From assembly GCF_018408705.1 (NCBI RefSeq), contig NZ_AP023420.1:1798001-1862000 (forward strand): a DNA stretch of 64,000 nt, written 5' to 3'. This stretch comes from Pusillibacter faecalis. Lineage in GTDB: Bacteria > Bacillota > Clostridia > Oscillospirales > Oscillospiraceae. The notes under the pieces were generated by a model that was not told where the DNA came from, did no database searches, and saw only the letters and a program-made list of their open reading frames with translations. Shown here piece by piece: positions 42,700 through 54,348 of this stretch; within the stretch, counting starts at the first letter, position 1; each line of letters starts with the position of its first letter. A program made the position numbers and the translations under genes.

Positions 42700-44082
42700 T
42701 TAAAGCCCAAGGATTGCCGATGCAAACTGAAAGTAGATCAGCAGAGAAATGGCATCCACAATGGTGGTGATAAAAGGCGAGGCCATCACTGCCGGGTCAA
42801 AGCCAATTTTCTTAGCCAGCAGAGGCAGTGTACACCCCACCAGCTTGGCGCAAAGAACCGTGCAGACCATGGTGGAGCAGATCACTGCTGCCACCGGAAT
42901 GGTGACAAGCTGGTTGTGGAACAGCAGCCGGTCCACCAGCATCAGCTTGACAAAATTCGCTGCTGAGAGAGCCACGCCGCAGATCACGGCAACGCGAATT
43001 TCCTTCCAGATCACCTGCAGCAGATCGGAAAACTCGATCTCATTCAAGGAGATGCCGCGGATCACGGAAACACTGGCCTGAGAACCGCAGTTGCCGCCGG
43101 TGTCCATCAGCATGGGGATATAGGCGGTGAGAATGGTGGCTGCCGCCAGAGCATTCTCAAAGGTGGAGATGATCTGACCGGTGAAGGTGGCCGAGATCAT
43201 CAGCAGAAGCAGCCATGGAATCCGGGCCTTAAAGGTTTCAAAGATTCCTGTTTTCAGGTAGGGCTTGTCAGAGGGCAGCATGGCCGCCATCTTCTCAATG
43301 TCCTCAGTGACCTCCTCCTGCAAAACATCCATGGCATCGTCCACAGTGATGATACCAACCAGCCGGTTTTCCTGATCCACCACTGGCAGGGCCAGAAAGC
43401 CGTATTTGCTCAGAGATCGAGCCACAGCTTCCTGATCATCCAGAGTCTGGACGGAGATGATGTTGGTCTGCATGATGTCATGGATGACGTCGTCTTCCTC
43501 GCTCAGCAGCAGCGTCCGAATGGACAACAGGCCCAGCAGGTGGCGCCCGTCGTCAATGACATAGCAGATGTTGATGGTCTCCTTGTCAGGGCCAGTGCGG
43601 CGGATGCGCTTCAGGGCGTCCTCCACCGTCATAGTCTCCTTTAAATCCACGAACTCCGTGGTCATAATGCTGCCGGCGGAGTCATCCGGATACTTCAAAA
43701 TCTCGTTGATGCTCTTACGGGTGTCAGGGTCGGAGTGCTGCAGAATGCGCTTGACTACAATGGCGGGCATCTCCTCCACAATATCCACGGTGTCGTCCAG
43801 ATACAGCTCATCCAGCACCTCCTTGAGCTCGGTGTTGGAGAAGCTGCGGATCAAAATCTCCTGCTCGTCGGAATCCAGCTCTACAAACACCTCTGCTGCC
43901 AGCTCCTTGGGGAGCAGACGGAACATCAAGGGAACCTTATCGTCCATTTCCTCGCACAAAGCGGCAATATCTGCTGCCTCCAGGGGGAGCAGAAGGTCCC
44001 GCAGATGGGCATACTGTTTTCGTTCCAGATCATCCTCAATTTTTTTCAGCAGCTCTGTCCGCTCGTTTTCCAGTTCAAACAT
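42700..44082 (-). CDS. mgtE: Magnesium transporter MgtE
   Basis: A 460-residue MgtE. The N-terminal superhelical domain (LRDLLLPLEAADIAALCEEM) is followed by two CBS domains (around AGSIMTTEFVDLKETMTVED and IISVQTLDDQEAVARSLSKY) and five membrane helices with the pore-region block MDTGGNCGSQASVSVIRG. MgtE is a Mg2+ channel gated by cytosolic Mg2+ bound between the domains. The ATG at 44082 is favoured because AGGAGG is 10 bases upstream. An M-box riboswitch lies in the leader, so expression should rise when Mg2+ is scarce. Confidence 0.95.
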   Translation of the reverse strand: MFELENERTELLKKIEDDLERKQYAHLRDLLLPLEAADIAALCEEMDDKVPLMFRLLPKELAAEVFVELDSDEQEILIRSFSNTELKEVLDELYLDDTVDIVEEMPAIVVKRILQHSDPDTRKSINEILKYPDDSAGSIMTTEFVDLKETMTVEDALKRIRRTGPDKETINICYVIDDGRHLLGLLSIRTLLLSEEDDVIHDIMQTNIISVQTLDDQEAVARSLSKYGFLALPVVDQENRLVGIITVDDAMDVLQEEVTEDIEKMAAMLPSDKPYLKTGIFETFKARIPWLLLLMISATFTGQIISTFENALAAATILTAYIPMLMDTGGNCGSQASVSVIRGISLNEIEFSDLLQVIWKEIRVAVICGVALSAANFVKLMLVDRLLFHNQLVTIPVAAVICSTMVCTVLCAKLVGCTLPLLAKKIGFDPAVMASPFITTIVDAISLLIYFQFASAILGL

Positions 44083-44117
44083 CCCGCGTGACCTCCTCTC
44101 TTTCTCCATAAAATAAT

Positions 44118-44325
44118 CCCAGCCGCCTCATCCGATACGACTGGGAGAGTCCTCTGTAGCCAGAAGACGTGCGCAACCGTTCAAGCTTTAGCCTCACAAG
44201 GCGGTGAAATCGCATTAGATGATACCTTCGTGTTCGATATCGCCTGTTCAAACCATCTGATGATGTCTCCATCATTTCGCGGCAGCGATCCATATCCCTG
44301 TGGTAGCCTTACCTACCGGACGTGA
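44118..44325 (-). promoter_or_regulatory. M-box (ykoK) magnesium riboswitch with terminator
   Basis: Read on the minus strand from 44325, the leader contains GGTAGGTAAGGCTACCAC, GGGATATGGATCGCTGCCGC with AAATGATGG, a variable stem, and the conserved end segment GCGATTTCACCGCC followed by GAGGCTAAAGCTTGAACG. These match the M-box consensus in order. Beyond it, CCCAG(T)CG at 44145 pairs with CG(G)CTGGG at 44118 before ATTATTTT, a terminator. With high Mg2+ the aptamer would favour termination. Confidence 0.8.
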
Positions 44326-44359
44326 TTTTATGAACTGATTTCCTATGCTGTCTTTGTTT

Positions 44360-44388
44360 ATATTATGCTAAAAAAGAGGGCCTGTCAA
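44360..44388 (-). promoter_or_regulatory. Promoter of mgtE
   Basis: On the minus strand TTGACA and TAATAT are separated by 17 bases, and the predicted start lies about 25 bases before the M-box. Confidence 0.65.
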
Positions 44389-44534
44389 CCGGTGAAGGCA
44401 AATGAACGGCAGAATTTTACAAAGCTTTCATCCAGCAGGCATGATATTTCAAAAACAGGCTGTGTACGATTCTGACCTGGAACACCGATGGGCAAAGTCA
44501 CCATCGGAGGAGCCTGGAATGCACGGCATCTAAG

Positions 44535-45026
44535 CTACAGATTGGTCCGGCTGGCCTGGGGGGCTGCTTCTTTTTTGACATGATACTCCATGATGCGCTC
44601 CCCCTTGGTGTCGTACCTTCCGTTAAAACAAAAACCAATCCGCTGATAGAGCTGGATGGCTCCTGTATTGTCCCCGTACACACTCAGATATATCGTATCC
44701 TTCCCATATTCTGTACTGAGTCTATCAAGCAGGGCAAGCACAGCCTGTCCCCCATACCCTTTGTGCTGATACCTTTTGTCAATGAGGAGCCTGTCTAACC
44801 AGAGCTCTCCAAGCTCTGGGAAAAACCCATACATTGCAAAGCCGATCAGTGTACTGCCATCATAAATGCCAACAGGACGCCACAGGTCCAACGCATCTGC
44901 TTCCTGCAAACACGCGCTGACGCTCTCAATAAAACCGGACTGCTCGGAAAAAATCTCCAGCTTTTCAATCTCTGTTCGGTTGCTGGGAGTGACCTCTTCA
45001 AAATGGAGTTGTGAAGTGCTTTTCAT
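44535..45026 (-). CDS. GNAT-family N-acetyltransferase
   Basis: A 163-residue acetyltransferase. The acetyl-CoA loop is in RYQHKGYGGQAVLALLDRL, after the beta-strand ELWLDRLLID, and the C-terminal block LSVYGDNTGAIQLYQRIGF is typical of the spermidine/diamine-like or BltD/PaiA group. Its substrate is not known. AGGAGG precedes the ATG by 11 bases. It stands alone, with no gene on the same strand near enough to form an operon. Confidence 0.82.
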   Translation of the reverse strand: MKSTSQLHFEEVTPSNRTEIEKLEIFSEQSGFIESVSACLQEADALDLWRPVGIYDGSTLIGFAMYGFFPELGELWLDRLLIDKRYQHKGYGGQAVLALLDRLSTEYGKDTIYLSVYGDNTGAIQLYQRIGFCFNGRYDTKGERIMEYHVKKEAAPQASRTNL

Positions 45027-45271
45027 GTGATTTTGATCCTCCTGAATTTTCCGTGAACGGGATATTGAAATTTTAGCATGTGAAATGCTGTGGGATGCCT
45101 TGTGGAACCGGCTCTCTGTCTCTGCTCAAGAGAGATTCCCTCCGCTGTATTTGCTGGGACACGGGGGGGATTCCCCCTGTGCGAATGGGAGAGATGCTTG
45201 TGCGATCCACAAAAACATGATATAATACCTTGTTAACCTGCATGGGGCAGGCAGGGCGGAAGGAGGGGCCT

Positions 45272-45955
45272 ATGGGCATCCACGACGGACATAGAGAGAA
45301 GATGCGCGCCCGCTTTTTGACAAGCGGGCTGGATGGCTTTGCAGATCACGAGGCCCTGGAACTGTTGCTGTATTACGCGATTCCGCGGCAGGACACCAAC
45401 CCCATCGCCCACGCCCTGATGGAACGCTACGGCTCTCTCTCCGGTGTGATGGCGGCGCCGATTGAGGACCTGCAAAAGGTCAAGGGCATCGGAGAGAACG
45501 CCGCGATCCTCCTGAAGATGGTGCCCCGGCTGTGCCACAAGGCTCGTCTGGCAGATGCCCACCGTCAGGAGCTGGTCCTCAACACCGCCGCCCGGGCGGG
45601 GGCCTATCTGATGGAGCACTTTGCTGGGGAAACCCATGAGGTGATTTATGAGCTGTGCCTGGACCGAAAGGGGAAACTCCTGGTATGCAAGCGGCTGGGA
45701 GAGGGCGGCATCAGTTCTGCGCCGCTGGACGTGCGCAAGCTGGTGGAGAATGCCATCCTCAACAATGCCAGTTCGGTGATCTTGGCCCACAATCACCCCA
45801 GCGGCGTGGCAGCCCCCTCACCAGAGGATTTCGCAGCCACGGAGCAGGCCCAGGCGGCCCTGGAGACGGTGCAGATCGCCCTCTCAGACCACATCATTGT
45901 CGCGGATCGGGATTTCGTCTCATTTTCAGAGAGCGGGTATCTCTCGCGGCCGTAG
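45272..45955 (+). CDS. radC: RadC-family JAB/MPN-domain protein
   Basis: A 227-residue protein. The N-terminal helix-hairpin-helix region (LQKVKGIGENAAILLKM) is followed by a JAB domain with the metal motif LAHNHPSGVAAPSPED preceded by the conserved SSVI strand and Glu. Despite the name, a DNA-repair role is not established; the fold suggests a metallopeptidase or nuclease. GGAGG precedes the ATG at 45272. Confidence 0.93.
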   Translation: MGIHDGHREKMRARFLTSGLDGFADHEALELLLYYAIPRQDTNPIAHALMERYGSLSGVMAAPIEDLQKVKGIGENAAILLKMVPRLCHKARLADAHRQELVLNTAARAGAYLMEHFAGETHEVIYELCLDRKGKLLVCKRLGEGGISSAPLDVRKLVENAILNNASSVILAHNHPSGVAAPSPEDFAATEQAQAALETVQIALSDHIIVADRDFVSFSESGYLSRP

Positions 45956-45971
45956 AGTGAAGCGCGTAAAA

Positions 45972-45993
45972 GCGGCCCCGCGGACGGGGCCGC
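45972..45993 (-). terminator. Terminator after the CatB/Vat-like gene
   Basis: GCGGCCCCG, a 4-base loop and the exact complement lie 14 bases beyond the stop of the minus-strand gene and are followed by TTTT on that strand. It also stands 16 bases after radC. Confidence 0.7.
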
Positions 45994-46006
45994 CTGAGAG
46001 ATGTGC

Positions 46007-46666
46007 CTACGCCTTGCCTAACCTCTGCCGAATGGCCGCACGAACAGCCTCTAGGTCGCTGCTGCACAGCACCGGCAAGAAGGCGGCGAGAGACTCCGGT
46101 TCGAAATCCCACCACCGCAGCTCCAGCAACAGCTCTGTCAGCTCCGGGTCAAAGCGTTTGCGGATCTCCCGAGCTGGGTTGCCGCCTGCCAGCGTATAGG
46201 CGGGCACATCTCGGGTCACAACGGAGTAAGCGGCCACAATCGCGCCATCGCCGATGTGGACGCCGGGCATGACCACGCTCTCCCGCCCAATCCACACGTC
46301 GTTTCCAACTACGGTGTCCCCTTTGAAGGGGAGCTGGGAGAGGTGGGGCGGGGTGTTGGCCTCCCACGCACCCCCAAAAACGTTGAAAGGGTAAGTGCTG
46401 ATGCTGTCAAGGCGGTGGTTGGCACTGCCCATGATGAACTGCACGCCGCTGGCCAGGGCGCAGAACTTGCCGATGATCAGCCGGTCCCCGAACTCCGGCC
46501 AGTTGAAGAGGACGTTGTTCCGCTCAAAGGCGGTGGGGTCTACAGGATCATCGTAATACGTGTAATCGCCCACGAAAATATTCGGGGCAGAGATAGCATT
46601 TTTCAAAAAGCAGGACGTGTGATAGGCGTTGGGAAATAAGACGTCCGGGCTTGGAATGTTGTTCAT
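46007..46666 (-). CDS. Xenobiotic acetyltransferase, Vat/CatB type
   Basis: A 219-residue left-handed beta-helix acetyltransferase. The active-site His lies in MGSANHRLDSISTYPFN and the hexapeptide repeats include VVGNDVWIGRESVVMPGVHI; the tail AGNPA-type block (LAGGNPAREIRKRFDPE) is classical for Vat(A)-Vat(D) and CatB. Those enzymes acetylate streptogramin A or chloramphenicol. Chromosomal copies of this family occur widely, so resistance is not proven. GGAGG precedes the ATG. Confidence 0.87.
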   Translation of the reverse strand: MNNIPSPDVLFPNAYHTSCFLKNAISAPNIFVGDYTYYDDPVDPTAFERNNVLFNWPEFGDRLIIGKFCALASGVQFIMGSANHRLDSISTYPFNVFGGAWEANTPPHLSQLPFKGDTVVGNDVWIGRESVVMPGVHIGDGAIVAAYSVVTRDVPAYTLAGGNPAREIRKRFDPELTELLLELRWWDFEPESLAAFLPVLCSSDLEAVRAAIRQRLGKA

Positions 46667-46927
46667 GAAATCCTCCTGTTTATTATTGAGATATCACCTC
46701 CTGGTTGTTGGCAGATACCGTGGCGACGGCCCGCTTTTTCCGTATATTTTTCATCTCAATCAGCCTCTCAGTATGATTGGTTTATCTTACACCGGCATCC
46801 ATGAAATCCAACGTGCCGCTTCCCGCCATGCGCTGTTGCAGTGCATGACTCAATCGGTGTAAAATTGCTGTGCTGGGGCCATTCTACCATAGAGGACCGC
46901 GCCTTGCAAGAACACTTGCCGAATATA

Positions 46928-46966
46928 GAACAAATGTTTGCAATTTGCCCCCCGCTGTGTTATGCT
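46928..46966 (+). promoter_or_regulatory. LexA (SOS) box and promoter of uvrB
   Basis: GAACAAATGTTT at 46928-46939 fits the Gram-positive LexA box GAACRNRYGTTY exactly. It overlaps a -35-like TTGCAA at 46938-46943, which stands 17 bases from TATGCT at 46961-46966. LexA bound here would block uvrB transcription until DNA damage. Confidence 0.65.
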
Positions 46967-47038
46967 AAGCAGGAGAATTGAGTGCGTGCTTGCCCGCAGG
47001 GCAACGCCTGAAGTTTAAACCATGAGTGGAGTTGGACT

Positions 47039-49009
<1,971 letters not shown>

Positions 49010-49084
49010 TTGAGGCGTCTTTTGGACCTCCGCCCAACAAGAAACCAGCCAATATTCTCATAAGACCACAGAAAGAGAGACCTT

Positions 49085-49828
49085 ATGAAGAAAATTCAAG
49101 ACCTGAAATGTCTGAATGGACTGACGCTGAAGCTGCTGGCCATGGCGCTGATGCTCTGCGATCACATGTGGGCCACCGTTGTGCCCGGGGGCCAGTGGAT
49201 GACAAACTTGGGCCGGCTGGCCTTTCCCATCTTTGCCTTCCAGATCGCGGAAGGCTATGCCAGGACCCACAATTTTAAGCGGTATCTGGGGCGGATGTTC
49301 CTCTTCGCCCTGATCTCCGAGCTTCCCTTTAATCTGATGACCGGCGGGGGTCTGCTGTTTCCCTTCCATCAAAATGTGATGTTCACCTTTTGTCTAGCCC
49401 TGCTGATGCTGCGGCTGGCGGACCTGGGCAGGGCCAGAGGACCGGTGTGGCATGGGCTTTCCATCGTGGTGGCCTGCGGCCTTGGGTGGCTGCTGGGCAC
49501 TTTGGCCATGGTGGATTATTCTGGCGCAGGCGTGTTGATGGTGATGCTGTTTCATCTGACCCGGAGCCTGCCCTGGGGCTGGCTGGTCCAGTTAGGCGGC
49601 ATGATCTTCCTCAATGGCGTGTTGCTCGGCGGTATGCAACTGGAGGTGTCCCTATTCGGCTTGGAGCTGACCCTCCCACAGCAGGGGTTGGCTGTGCTGG
49701 CGCTGATCCCTATCTGGCTCTATAACGGCAGACAGGGACCTTATAACCGGCTGGTCCAGTACGCCTGCTACGCCTTCTATCCGCTCCATATCTTGGTGCT
49801 GGCGGTGCTGTGGCTGTACGTGCTTTAA
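49085..49828 (+). CDS. TraX-family membrane protein
   Basis: A 247-residue protein with about seven membrane helices; the N-terminal block LLAMALMLCDHMWATV and GRLAFPIFAFQIAEGYARTH are the TraX/acyltransferase-like family marks. F-plasmid TraX acetylates pilin, but the chromosomal Firmicute members have no known substrate. AGAGAGACC is a weak ribosome binding site. It follows uvrB after 75 bases. Confidence 0.85.
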   Translation: MKKIQDLKCLNGLTLKLLAMALMLCDHMWATVVPGGQWMTNLGRLAFPIFAFQIAEGYARTHNFKRYLGRMFLFALISELPFNLMTGGGLLFPFHQNVMFTFCLALLMLRLADLGRARGPVWHGLSIVVACGLGWLLGTLAMVDYSGAGVLMVMLFHLTRSLPWGWLVQLGGMIFLNGVLLGGMQLEVSLFGLELTLPQQGLAVLALIPIWLYNGRQGPYNRLVQYACYAFYPLHILVLAVLWLYVL

Positions 49829-49843
49829 GAGGGAGGCGTTCCA

Positions 49844-50344
49844 ATGGCGAAGCAGAAGCAGGAAAAGACCAATGTGATGCGGATTCTGGACCAGAAAAAA
49901 ATTCCCTACACCGCCCATTTCTATGATGAGAGCCAGGGGCCGGAGGGTACCCGGGAATACGGCGTCCACGTGGCGGCGGCGCTGGGACAGGACCCGGCCC
50001 GGGGGTTTAAGACCCTGGCGGCCCGGGGCGCGTCCAAAGGAATTTATATCTTCGAGGTGCCGGTGGCGGAGAGCTTGGATTTGAAAAAGGCGGCCAAGGC
50101 GGTGGGAGAGAAGTCCATCGAGCTTTTGCACGTGAGTGAGATCAACGCCATCACCGGCTACATCCGGGGCGGCTGCTCCCCGGTAGGGATGAAGAAGCAG
50201 TACCCCACGGTGTTCCACGAGACCGCGCTGGACTATGACACCATCTACATCTCCGGCGGCAGGATCGGCGCCCAGGTGGAGCTGGCGCCCCGGGCGCTGT
50301 TAGAGCTGCTGGGGGCATCCACGGCGGATATTATCGTGAGCTAA
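49844..50344 (+). CDS. YbaK/EbsC-type aminoacyl-tRNA deacylase
   Basis: A 166-residue member of the YbaK family, which hydrolyses Cys-tRNA(Pro). Visible signatures are KTNVMRILDQKKIPYTAHFY at the start and the YIRGGCSPVGMKKQYPTVFH block with the conserved Gly-Gly. GGGAGG precedes the ATG. It stands 15 bases after the TraX gene. Confidence 0.92.
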   Translation: MAKQKQEKTNVMRILDQKKIPYTAHFYDESQGPEGTREYGVHVAAALGQDPARGFKTLAARGASKGIYIFEVPVAESLDLKKAAKAVGEKSIELLHVSEINAITGYIRGGCSPVGMKKQYPTVFHETALDYDTIYISGGRIGAQVELAPRALLELLGASTADIIVS

Positions 50345-50557
50345 GGCGAGACCCAGGGGCAGTCCCAGGGCGAAGGCGTCGGTGGACCACTGGAGGTAGC
50401 GGTCAAAGATCAACTCCTCCAGGTGGCGGCGGGTGTCCTCGCTAAGGGAGAGCTGTTCCAGTTGGGAGAGGATTTCCTCGTCATTGTAGAAATGGCCTAT
50501 GTCTCTCAGCAGTGGGGCGGCGTAGCCGGTAAGGAGCTTTTCATAGAGAGGATTCAT
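50300..50557 (-). CDS. Small helical protein of unknown function
   Basis: An 85-residue protein with GAGGTGATTCC before the ATG. The sequence is helical and amphipathic (FYNDEEILSQLEQLSLSEDT, RRHLEELIFDRYLQ) with a C-terminal hydrophobic part rich in Gly and Leu. No family was recognised. It converges on and overlaps the 3' end of the YbaK gene by 45 bases. Confidence 0.5.
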   Translation of the reverse strand: MNPLYEKLLTGYAAPLLRDIGHFYNDEEILSQLEQLSLSEDTRRHLEELIFDRYLQWSTDAFALGLPLGLALAHDNIRRGCPQQL

Positions 50558-50609
50558 GGAATCACCTCGAATACAATATTAAAAGATGTATGCCAAGGAG
50601 ATCTAGGCA

Positions 50610-50840
50610 ATGGAGACCTTGAAAATTTTAGGGCAGAGGCTTCGGGAGCTAAGGAAGGAACGGAAGCTGTTCCGACGGGATCTTGCAGAACTTTTAGAGA
50701 TCACATTGCCCCATTATCAGCGTATAGGACGGGGAATTGTGAACATTCCAACCTTGACACTCTGCACCCTGGCGGATTACTATGGGGTGACGACCGATTA
50801 TCTGCTGGGCCGTTCTGAGGAACGGGGGACTCTGCCATGA
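50610..50840 (+). CDS. XRE-family helix-turn-helix protein
   Basis: A 76-residue protein with a clear HTH: LGQRLRELRKERKLFRRDLA and ITLPHYQRIGRG, then LADYYGVTTDYLLGRSEERG, which is the usual end of a small XRE regulator. AAGGAGATCT precedes the ATG. The recognition helix is unusual in having Pro-His-Tyr where Ser/Thr is common. It stands just upstream of the inverted-repeat element. Confidence 0.78.
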   Translation: METLKILGQRLRELRKERKLFRRDLAELLEITLPHYQRIGRGIVNIPTLTLCTLADYYGVTTDYLLGRSEERGTLP

Positions 50841-50854
50841 TGATGACTGGTTAA

Positions 50855-51331
50855 TGCACGGTCCAAAAGAAAAAATGTCGGCGCGAACTTGCACCAACGC
50901 GCAAGTTCGCTTAAGTACGGGAGAGGTCTGAATCGGTGCTGACGGGTTGAGAGGTCTCCTACCAGCTCGCGCAGCCCCCCTCCCTTGTGATCATCCGGCT
51001 CCTGCGTGTTCGGCTTGGCGGAAACCTCGTTAGAGGTTCCGGATGCCTTGTTCTTCTCTTTCCGCTGGCGCTACCCCGGTGCTTTTGGGGTGGCCTCCAG
51101 CCACCGCCAGGGTAGCGCCAGCGGAAAGAGAAGAAAGTCGATTCGACAAGCACCAACCAATCTTCCACCGCACCCTACACGCGGGGAAGTCTGATTCAAA
51201 TGCCAGAAACCGGCGCGAGCCGGCAGAGGATGCCCGATCCTAGGCGGCACATATTCAGAAGACCCCCGTATTAAGCAAATTTGCACGAACGTGCAAGTTT
51301 GCGCAAAGCGTCTTTTCTTTTGGACCGTGCA
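50855..51331. repeat. 477-bp non-coding element with long terminal inverted repeats
   Basis: The ends, TGCACGGTCCAA at 50855-50866 and its complement at 51320-51331, begin imperfect inverted repeats of about 75-78 bases each. Each repeat contains its own hairpin (GCGAACTTGC..GCAAGTTCGC on the left). In the middle, bases about 51053-51075 and 51110-51133 form a second, almost perfect inverted repeat around TTCCGCTGGCGCTACCC. The open frames inside are reflections of these repeats. The layout is that of a MITE-like element placed directly before uvrA. Confidence 0.65.
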
Positions 51332-51434
51332 CGGCCCGTTTTCTTTTCGGCAAGACGAAAAGAAAATGGGGGGTGCATTCCCACGATTACCGGGAACTTA
51401 CAGCACGGATTTGAATTAAAGGAGACCCCTCTCT

Positions 51435-54260
51435 ATGCAGGATAAGATCATCGTAAAAGGCGCTCGCGCCAACAACCTCAAAAACATTGACGTTACAATC
51501 CCCCGGGACAAGCTGGTGGTGATGACGGGCCTCTCTGGCTCCGGCAAGAGCTCCCTGGCTTTTGACACGATCTATGCCGAGGGCCAGCGGCGGTATGTGG
51601 AGTCCCTGAGCTCCTATGCCCGGATGTTCCTGGGGCAGATGGACAAGCCGGACGTGGACTATATCGAGGGTCTCAGTCCCGCCATCTCCATTGATCAGAA
51701 GACTACCAGCAAGAACCCCCGGTCCACCGTGGGGACGGTGACGGAGATTTACGACTACCTGCGTCTGCTCTGGGCTAGAATTGGAACCCCTCACTGCCCC
51801 AAGTGCGGCAAGGAGATCCGCCAGCAGACCATTGACCAGATCATTGACCAAGTGATGGCCCTGCCGGAGGGCACCCGCATCCAGGTGATGGCCCCGGTCA
51901 TCCGGGGCAAGAAGGGGGAGCATACCAAGATTTTCGAGGATGCCAAGCGCTCCGGTTATGTCCGGGTCCGGGCGGATGGAAATCTCTATGAGCTGGACGA
52001 GGAGATCAAACTGGAGAAGAACAAGAAACACTCCATTGAAATCGTGGTGGACCGGCTGATTATCCGTCCCGACATCCAGCAGCGCCTTACCGACAGTGTG
52101 GAGACCGCCTCCGGCCTCTCCGGCGGGCTGGTGGTCGTCAACCTGCTGCGGGAGGAGCGGGATTTGATGTTCTCCCAGAACTACGCCTGCGAGGACTGCG
52201 GCATCTCTATTGAGGAGCTGACGCCGCGGATGTTCTCCTTCAATAACCCCTATGGCGCCTGTCCCACCTGCACGGGGCTTGGCAGTCAGCTCAAGGCGGA
52301 CCCGGACCTGATCGTGCCGGAGAAATCCATTTCTATTCTGGACGGGGCGATTCAGGCCAGCGGCTGGGGGAATATCCGCTCCGACGGCATTTCCCGCATG
52401 TATTTCGATGCCCTGGCGAAGAAGTATCACTTCTCCCTCTCCACTCCCTGGGAGGATTTGACAGAGGAGGTGCGGGACATCGTTCTCTACGGCACGAAAG
52501 GGGAAAAGCTGGAGCTGCACTACGACCAGCCCCGGGGCAAGGGTGTGCTGTACCAGCCCTTTGAGGGCATCTGCAACAACGTGGAGCGGCGTTACAAGGA
52601 GACCCAGAGCGACGCCAGCAAGCGGGAGCTGGAAGAGGTAATGGCGGATTGCCCCTGCCCGGAGTGCAGGGGGAAGCGGCTGAAGAAGGAGTCCTTGGCG
52701 GTGACTGTGGGAGACAAGGACATCGACGCTCTGACTCGCCTCTCCGTGACGGAGGAGCTCACTTGGGTGGGCCGGCTGGAACTCACAGACCAGCAGCACC
52801 TGATCGCAGACCGCATTTTAAAGGAGATCAATGCCCGGCTGGGCTTTTTGCAGTCCGTGGGCCTGGGGTACCTGACCCTCAGCCGGGCCGCCGGGACCCT
52901 CTCCGGCGGCGAGAGCCAGCGCATCCGGCTGGCCACTCAGATCGGTTCCAGCCTGATGGGAGTGCTCTATATCCTGGACGAGCCATCCATCGGACTCCAC
53001 CAGCGGGACAACGACAAGCTGCTTGCGACCTTGAAGAGCCTGCGGGACATGGGCAACACCCTGCTGGTGGTGGAGCACGACGAGGACACCATGCGGGAGG
53101 CAGACTACCTCATCGACATCGGCCCCGGCGCCGGCATCCACGGCGGCGAGGTGGTGGCTGCCGGTACGCCGGCGGAGGTCATGGCCAACCCCAAGAGCCT
53201 TACGGGACAGTATCTCTCCGGGAAAAAGAAAATCCCCGTCCCGGCGGAGCGTCGGAAGGGGAACGGAAAGGTATTGAAAGTCGTGGGCGCGGCGGAAAAC
53301 AATCTGCGCCATGTGGATGTGGAGTTCCCTCTGGGGACGTTTACCGTGGTTACAGGAGTCTCCGGCAGCGGCAAGAGCTCCCTGGTGAATGAGATTCTTT
53401 TCAAGCGCCTGGGAGCGGAGCTGATGCGGATGAAGGTCCATCCCGGCAAATGCGACCGGATTGAGGGCATCGAGTATCTGGACAAGGTGGTGGATATCGA
53501 CCAGAGTCCCATCGGGCGAACGCCCCGCTCCAACCCCGCCACCTATACCGGGCTTTTCAACGATATCCGGGATCTCTTCGCTTCCACCCAGGAGGCCAAG
53601 AGTCGAGGCTACGGCCCGGGCCGGTTTAGCTTCAACGTCAGGGGCGGCCGATGCGAGGCCTGCTCCGGCGACGGCGTGCTGAAAATTGAGATGCACTTTC
53701 TGCCGGACATCTTCGTTCCCTGCGAGGTGTGCAAAGGCAGGCGCTATAACCGGGAGACCTTGGAGGTTCACTACAAGGGCAAAAACATCGCCGATGTGCT
53801 GGACATGACCGTGGACGAGGGCGTGGAGTTCTTCTCCGCCCTGCCAAAGCTGCGGGGCAAGCTCCAAACCCTTCAGGACGTGGGCCTTGGGTATGTGAAG
53901 CTGGGTCAGCCCTCCACGGAGCTCTCCGGCGGCGAGGCCCAGCGGGTGAAGCTTGCAACGGAGCTGAGCAAGATCGCCACCGGCAAGACCATCTATATCC
54001 TGGACGAGCCCACCACGGGTCTTCACACCGACGATGTGCGCAAGCTTCTGGAGGTGCTCCAGCGGCTGGTGGATAATGGGAACACTGTGGTTGTCATCGA
54101 ACATAACCTGGACGTCATTAAATGCGCCGACCACCTCATTGACCTAGGCCCGGAGGGCGGCGACGGCGGCGGCACGGTGGTTGTCACCGGCACGCCGGAG
54201 GAGGTGGCGGCCTGCAGCGACAGTTACACGGGGCAGTATTTGAAGAAGATGCTGCCATAA
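51435..54260 (+). CDS. uvrA: Excinuclease ABC subunit A
   Basis: A 941-residue UvrA with two ABC ATPase halves: Walker A sites [10 protein letters not shown] near residue 32 and [10 protein letters not shown] near residue 642, signatures [16 protein letters not shown] and [16 protein letters not shown], Walker [11 protein letters not shown] and [10 protein letters not shown]. Zinc-finger cysteines lie in [14 protein letters not shown] regions of the first half and CEACSGDG in the second. It recognises DNA lesions and loads UvrB. AAAGGAGA precedes the ATG. No LexA-type box was found in the short upstream stretch. Confidence 0.98.
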   Translation: MQDKIIVKGARANNLKNIDVTIPRDKLVVMTGLSGSGKSSLAFDTIYAEGQRRYVESLSSYARMFLGQMDKPDVDYIEGLSPAISIDQKTTSKNPRSTVGTVTEIYDYLRLLWARIGTPHCPKCGKEIRQQTIDQIIDQVMALPEGTRIQVMAPVIRGKKGEHTKIFEDAKRSGYVRVRADGNLYELDEEIKLEKNKKHSIEIVVDRLIIRPDIQQRLTDSVETASGLSGGLVVVNLLREERDLMFSQNYACEDCGISIEELTPRMFSFNNPYGACPTCTGLGSQLKADPDLIVPEKSISILDGAIQASGWGNIRSDGISRMYFDALAKKYHFSLSTPWEDLTEEVRDIVLYGTKGEKLELHYDQPRGKGVLYQPFEGICNNVERRYKETQSDASKRELEEVMADCPCPECRGKRLKKESLAVTVGDKDIDALTRLSVTEELTWVGRLELTDQQHLIADRILKEINARLGFLQSVGLGYLTLSRAAGTLSGGESQRIRLATQIGSSLMGVLYILDEPSIGLHQRDNDKLLATLKSLRDMGNTLLVVEHDEDTMREADYLIDIGPGAGIHGGEVVAAGTPAEVMANPKSLTGQYLSGKKKIPVPAERRKGNGKVLKVVGAAENNLRHVDVEFPLGTFTVVTGVSGSGKSSLVNEILFKRLGAELMRMKVHPGKCDRIEGIEYLDKVVDIDQSPIGRTPRSNPATYTGLFNDIRDLFASTQEAKSRGYGPGRFSFNVRGGRCEACSGDGVLKIEMHFLPDIFVPCEVCKGRRYNRETLEVHYKGKNIADVLDMTVDEGVEFFSALPKLRGKLQTLQDVGLGYVKLGQPSTELSGGEAQRVKLATELSKIATGKTIYILDEPTTGLHTDDVRKLLEVLQRLVDNGNTVVVIEHNLDVIKCADHLIDLGPEGGDGGGTVVVTGTPEEVAACSDSYTGQYLKKMLP

Positions 54261-54348
54261 TAGCGGGATTCTATCGGCAAAGCCGGTATCCCTGCGCCTA
54301 ATAGGCGAAAAAAGTATTGCTTAACAAAAGAAAGTTGAGGATCACCTG

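Noticed and set aside
44075..44293. A 72-codon frame upstream of mgtE
   Set aside because: It overlaps the M-box leader; the bases are explained by the riboswitch.
50959..51286. Several overlapping Arg/Pro-rich frames on both strands between the XRE gene and uvrA
   Set aside because: They are reflections of an internal inverted repeat and encode near-identical peptides on opposite strands.
51387..54134. Two long open frames (470 and 438 codons) opposite uvrA
   Set aside because: Mirror frames of a complete UvrA, with no recognisable domain.
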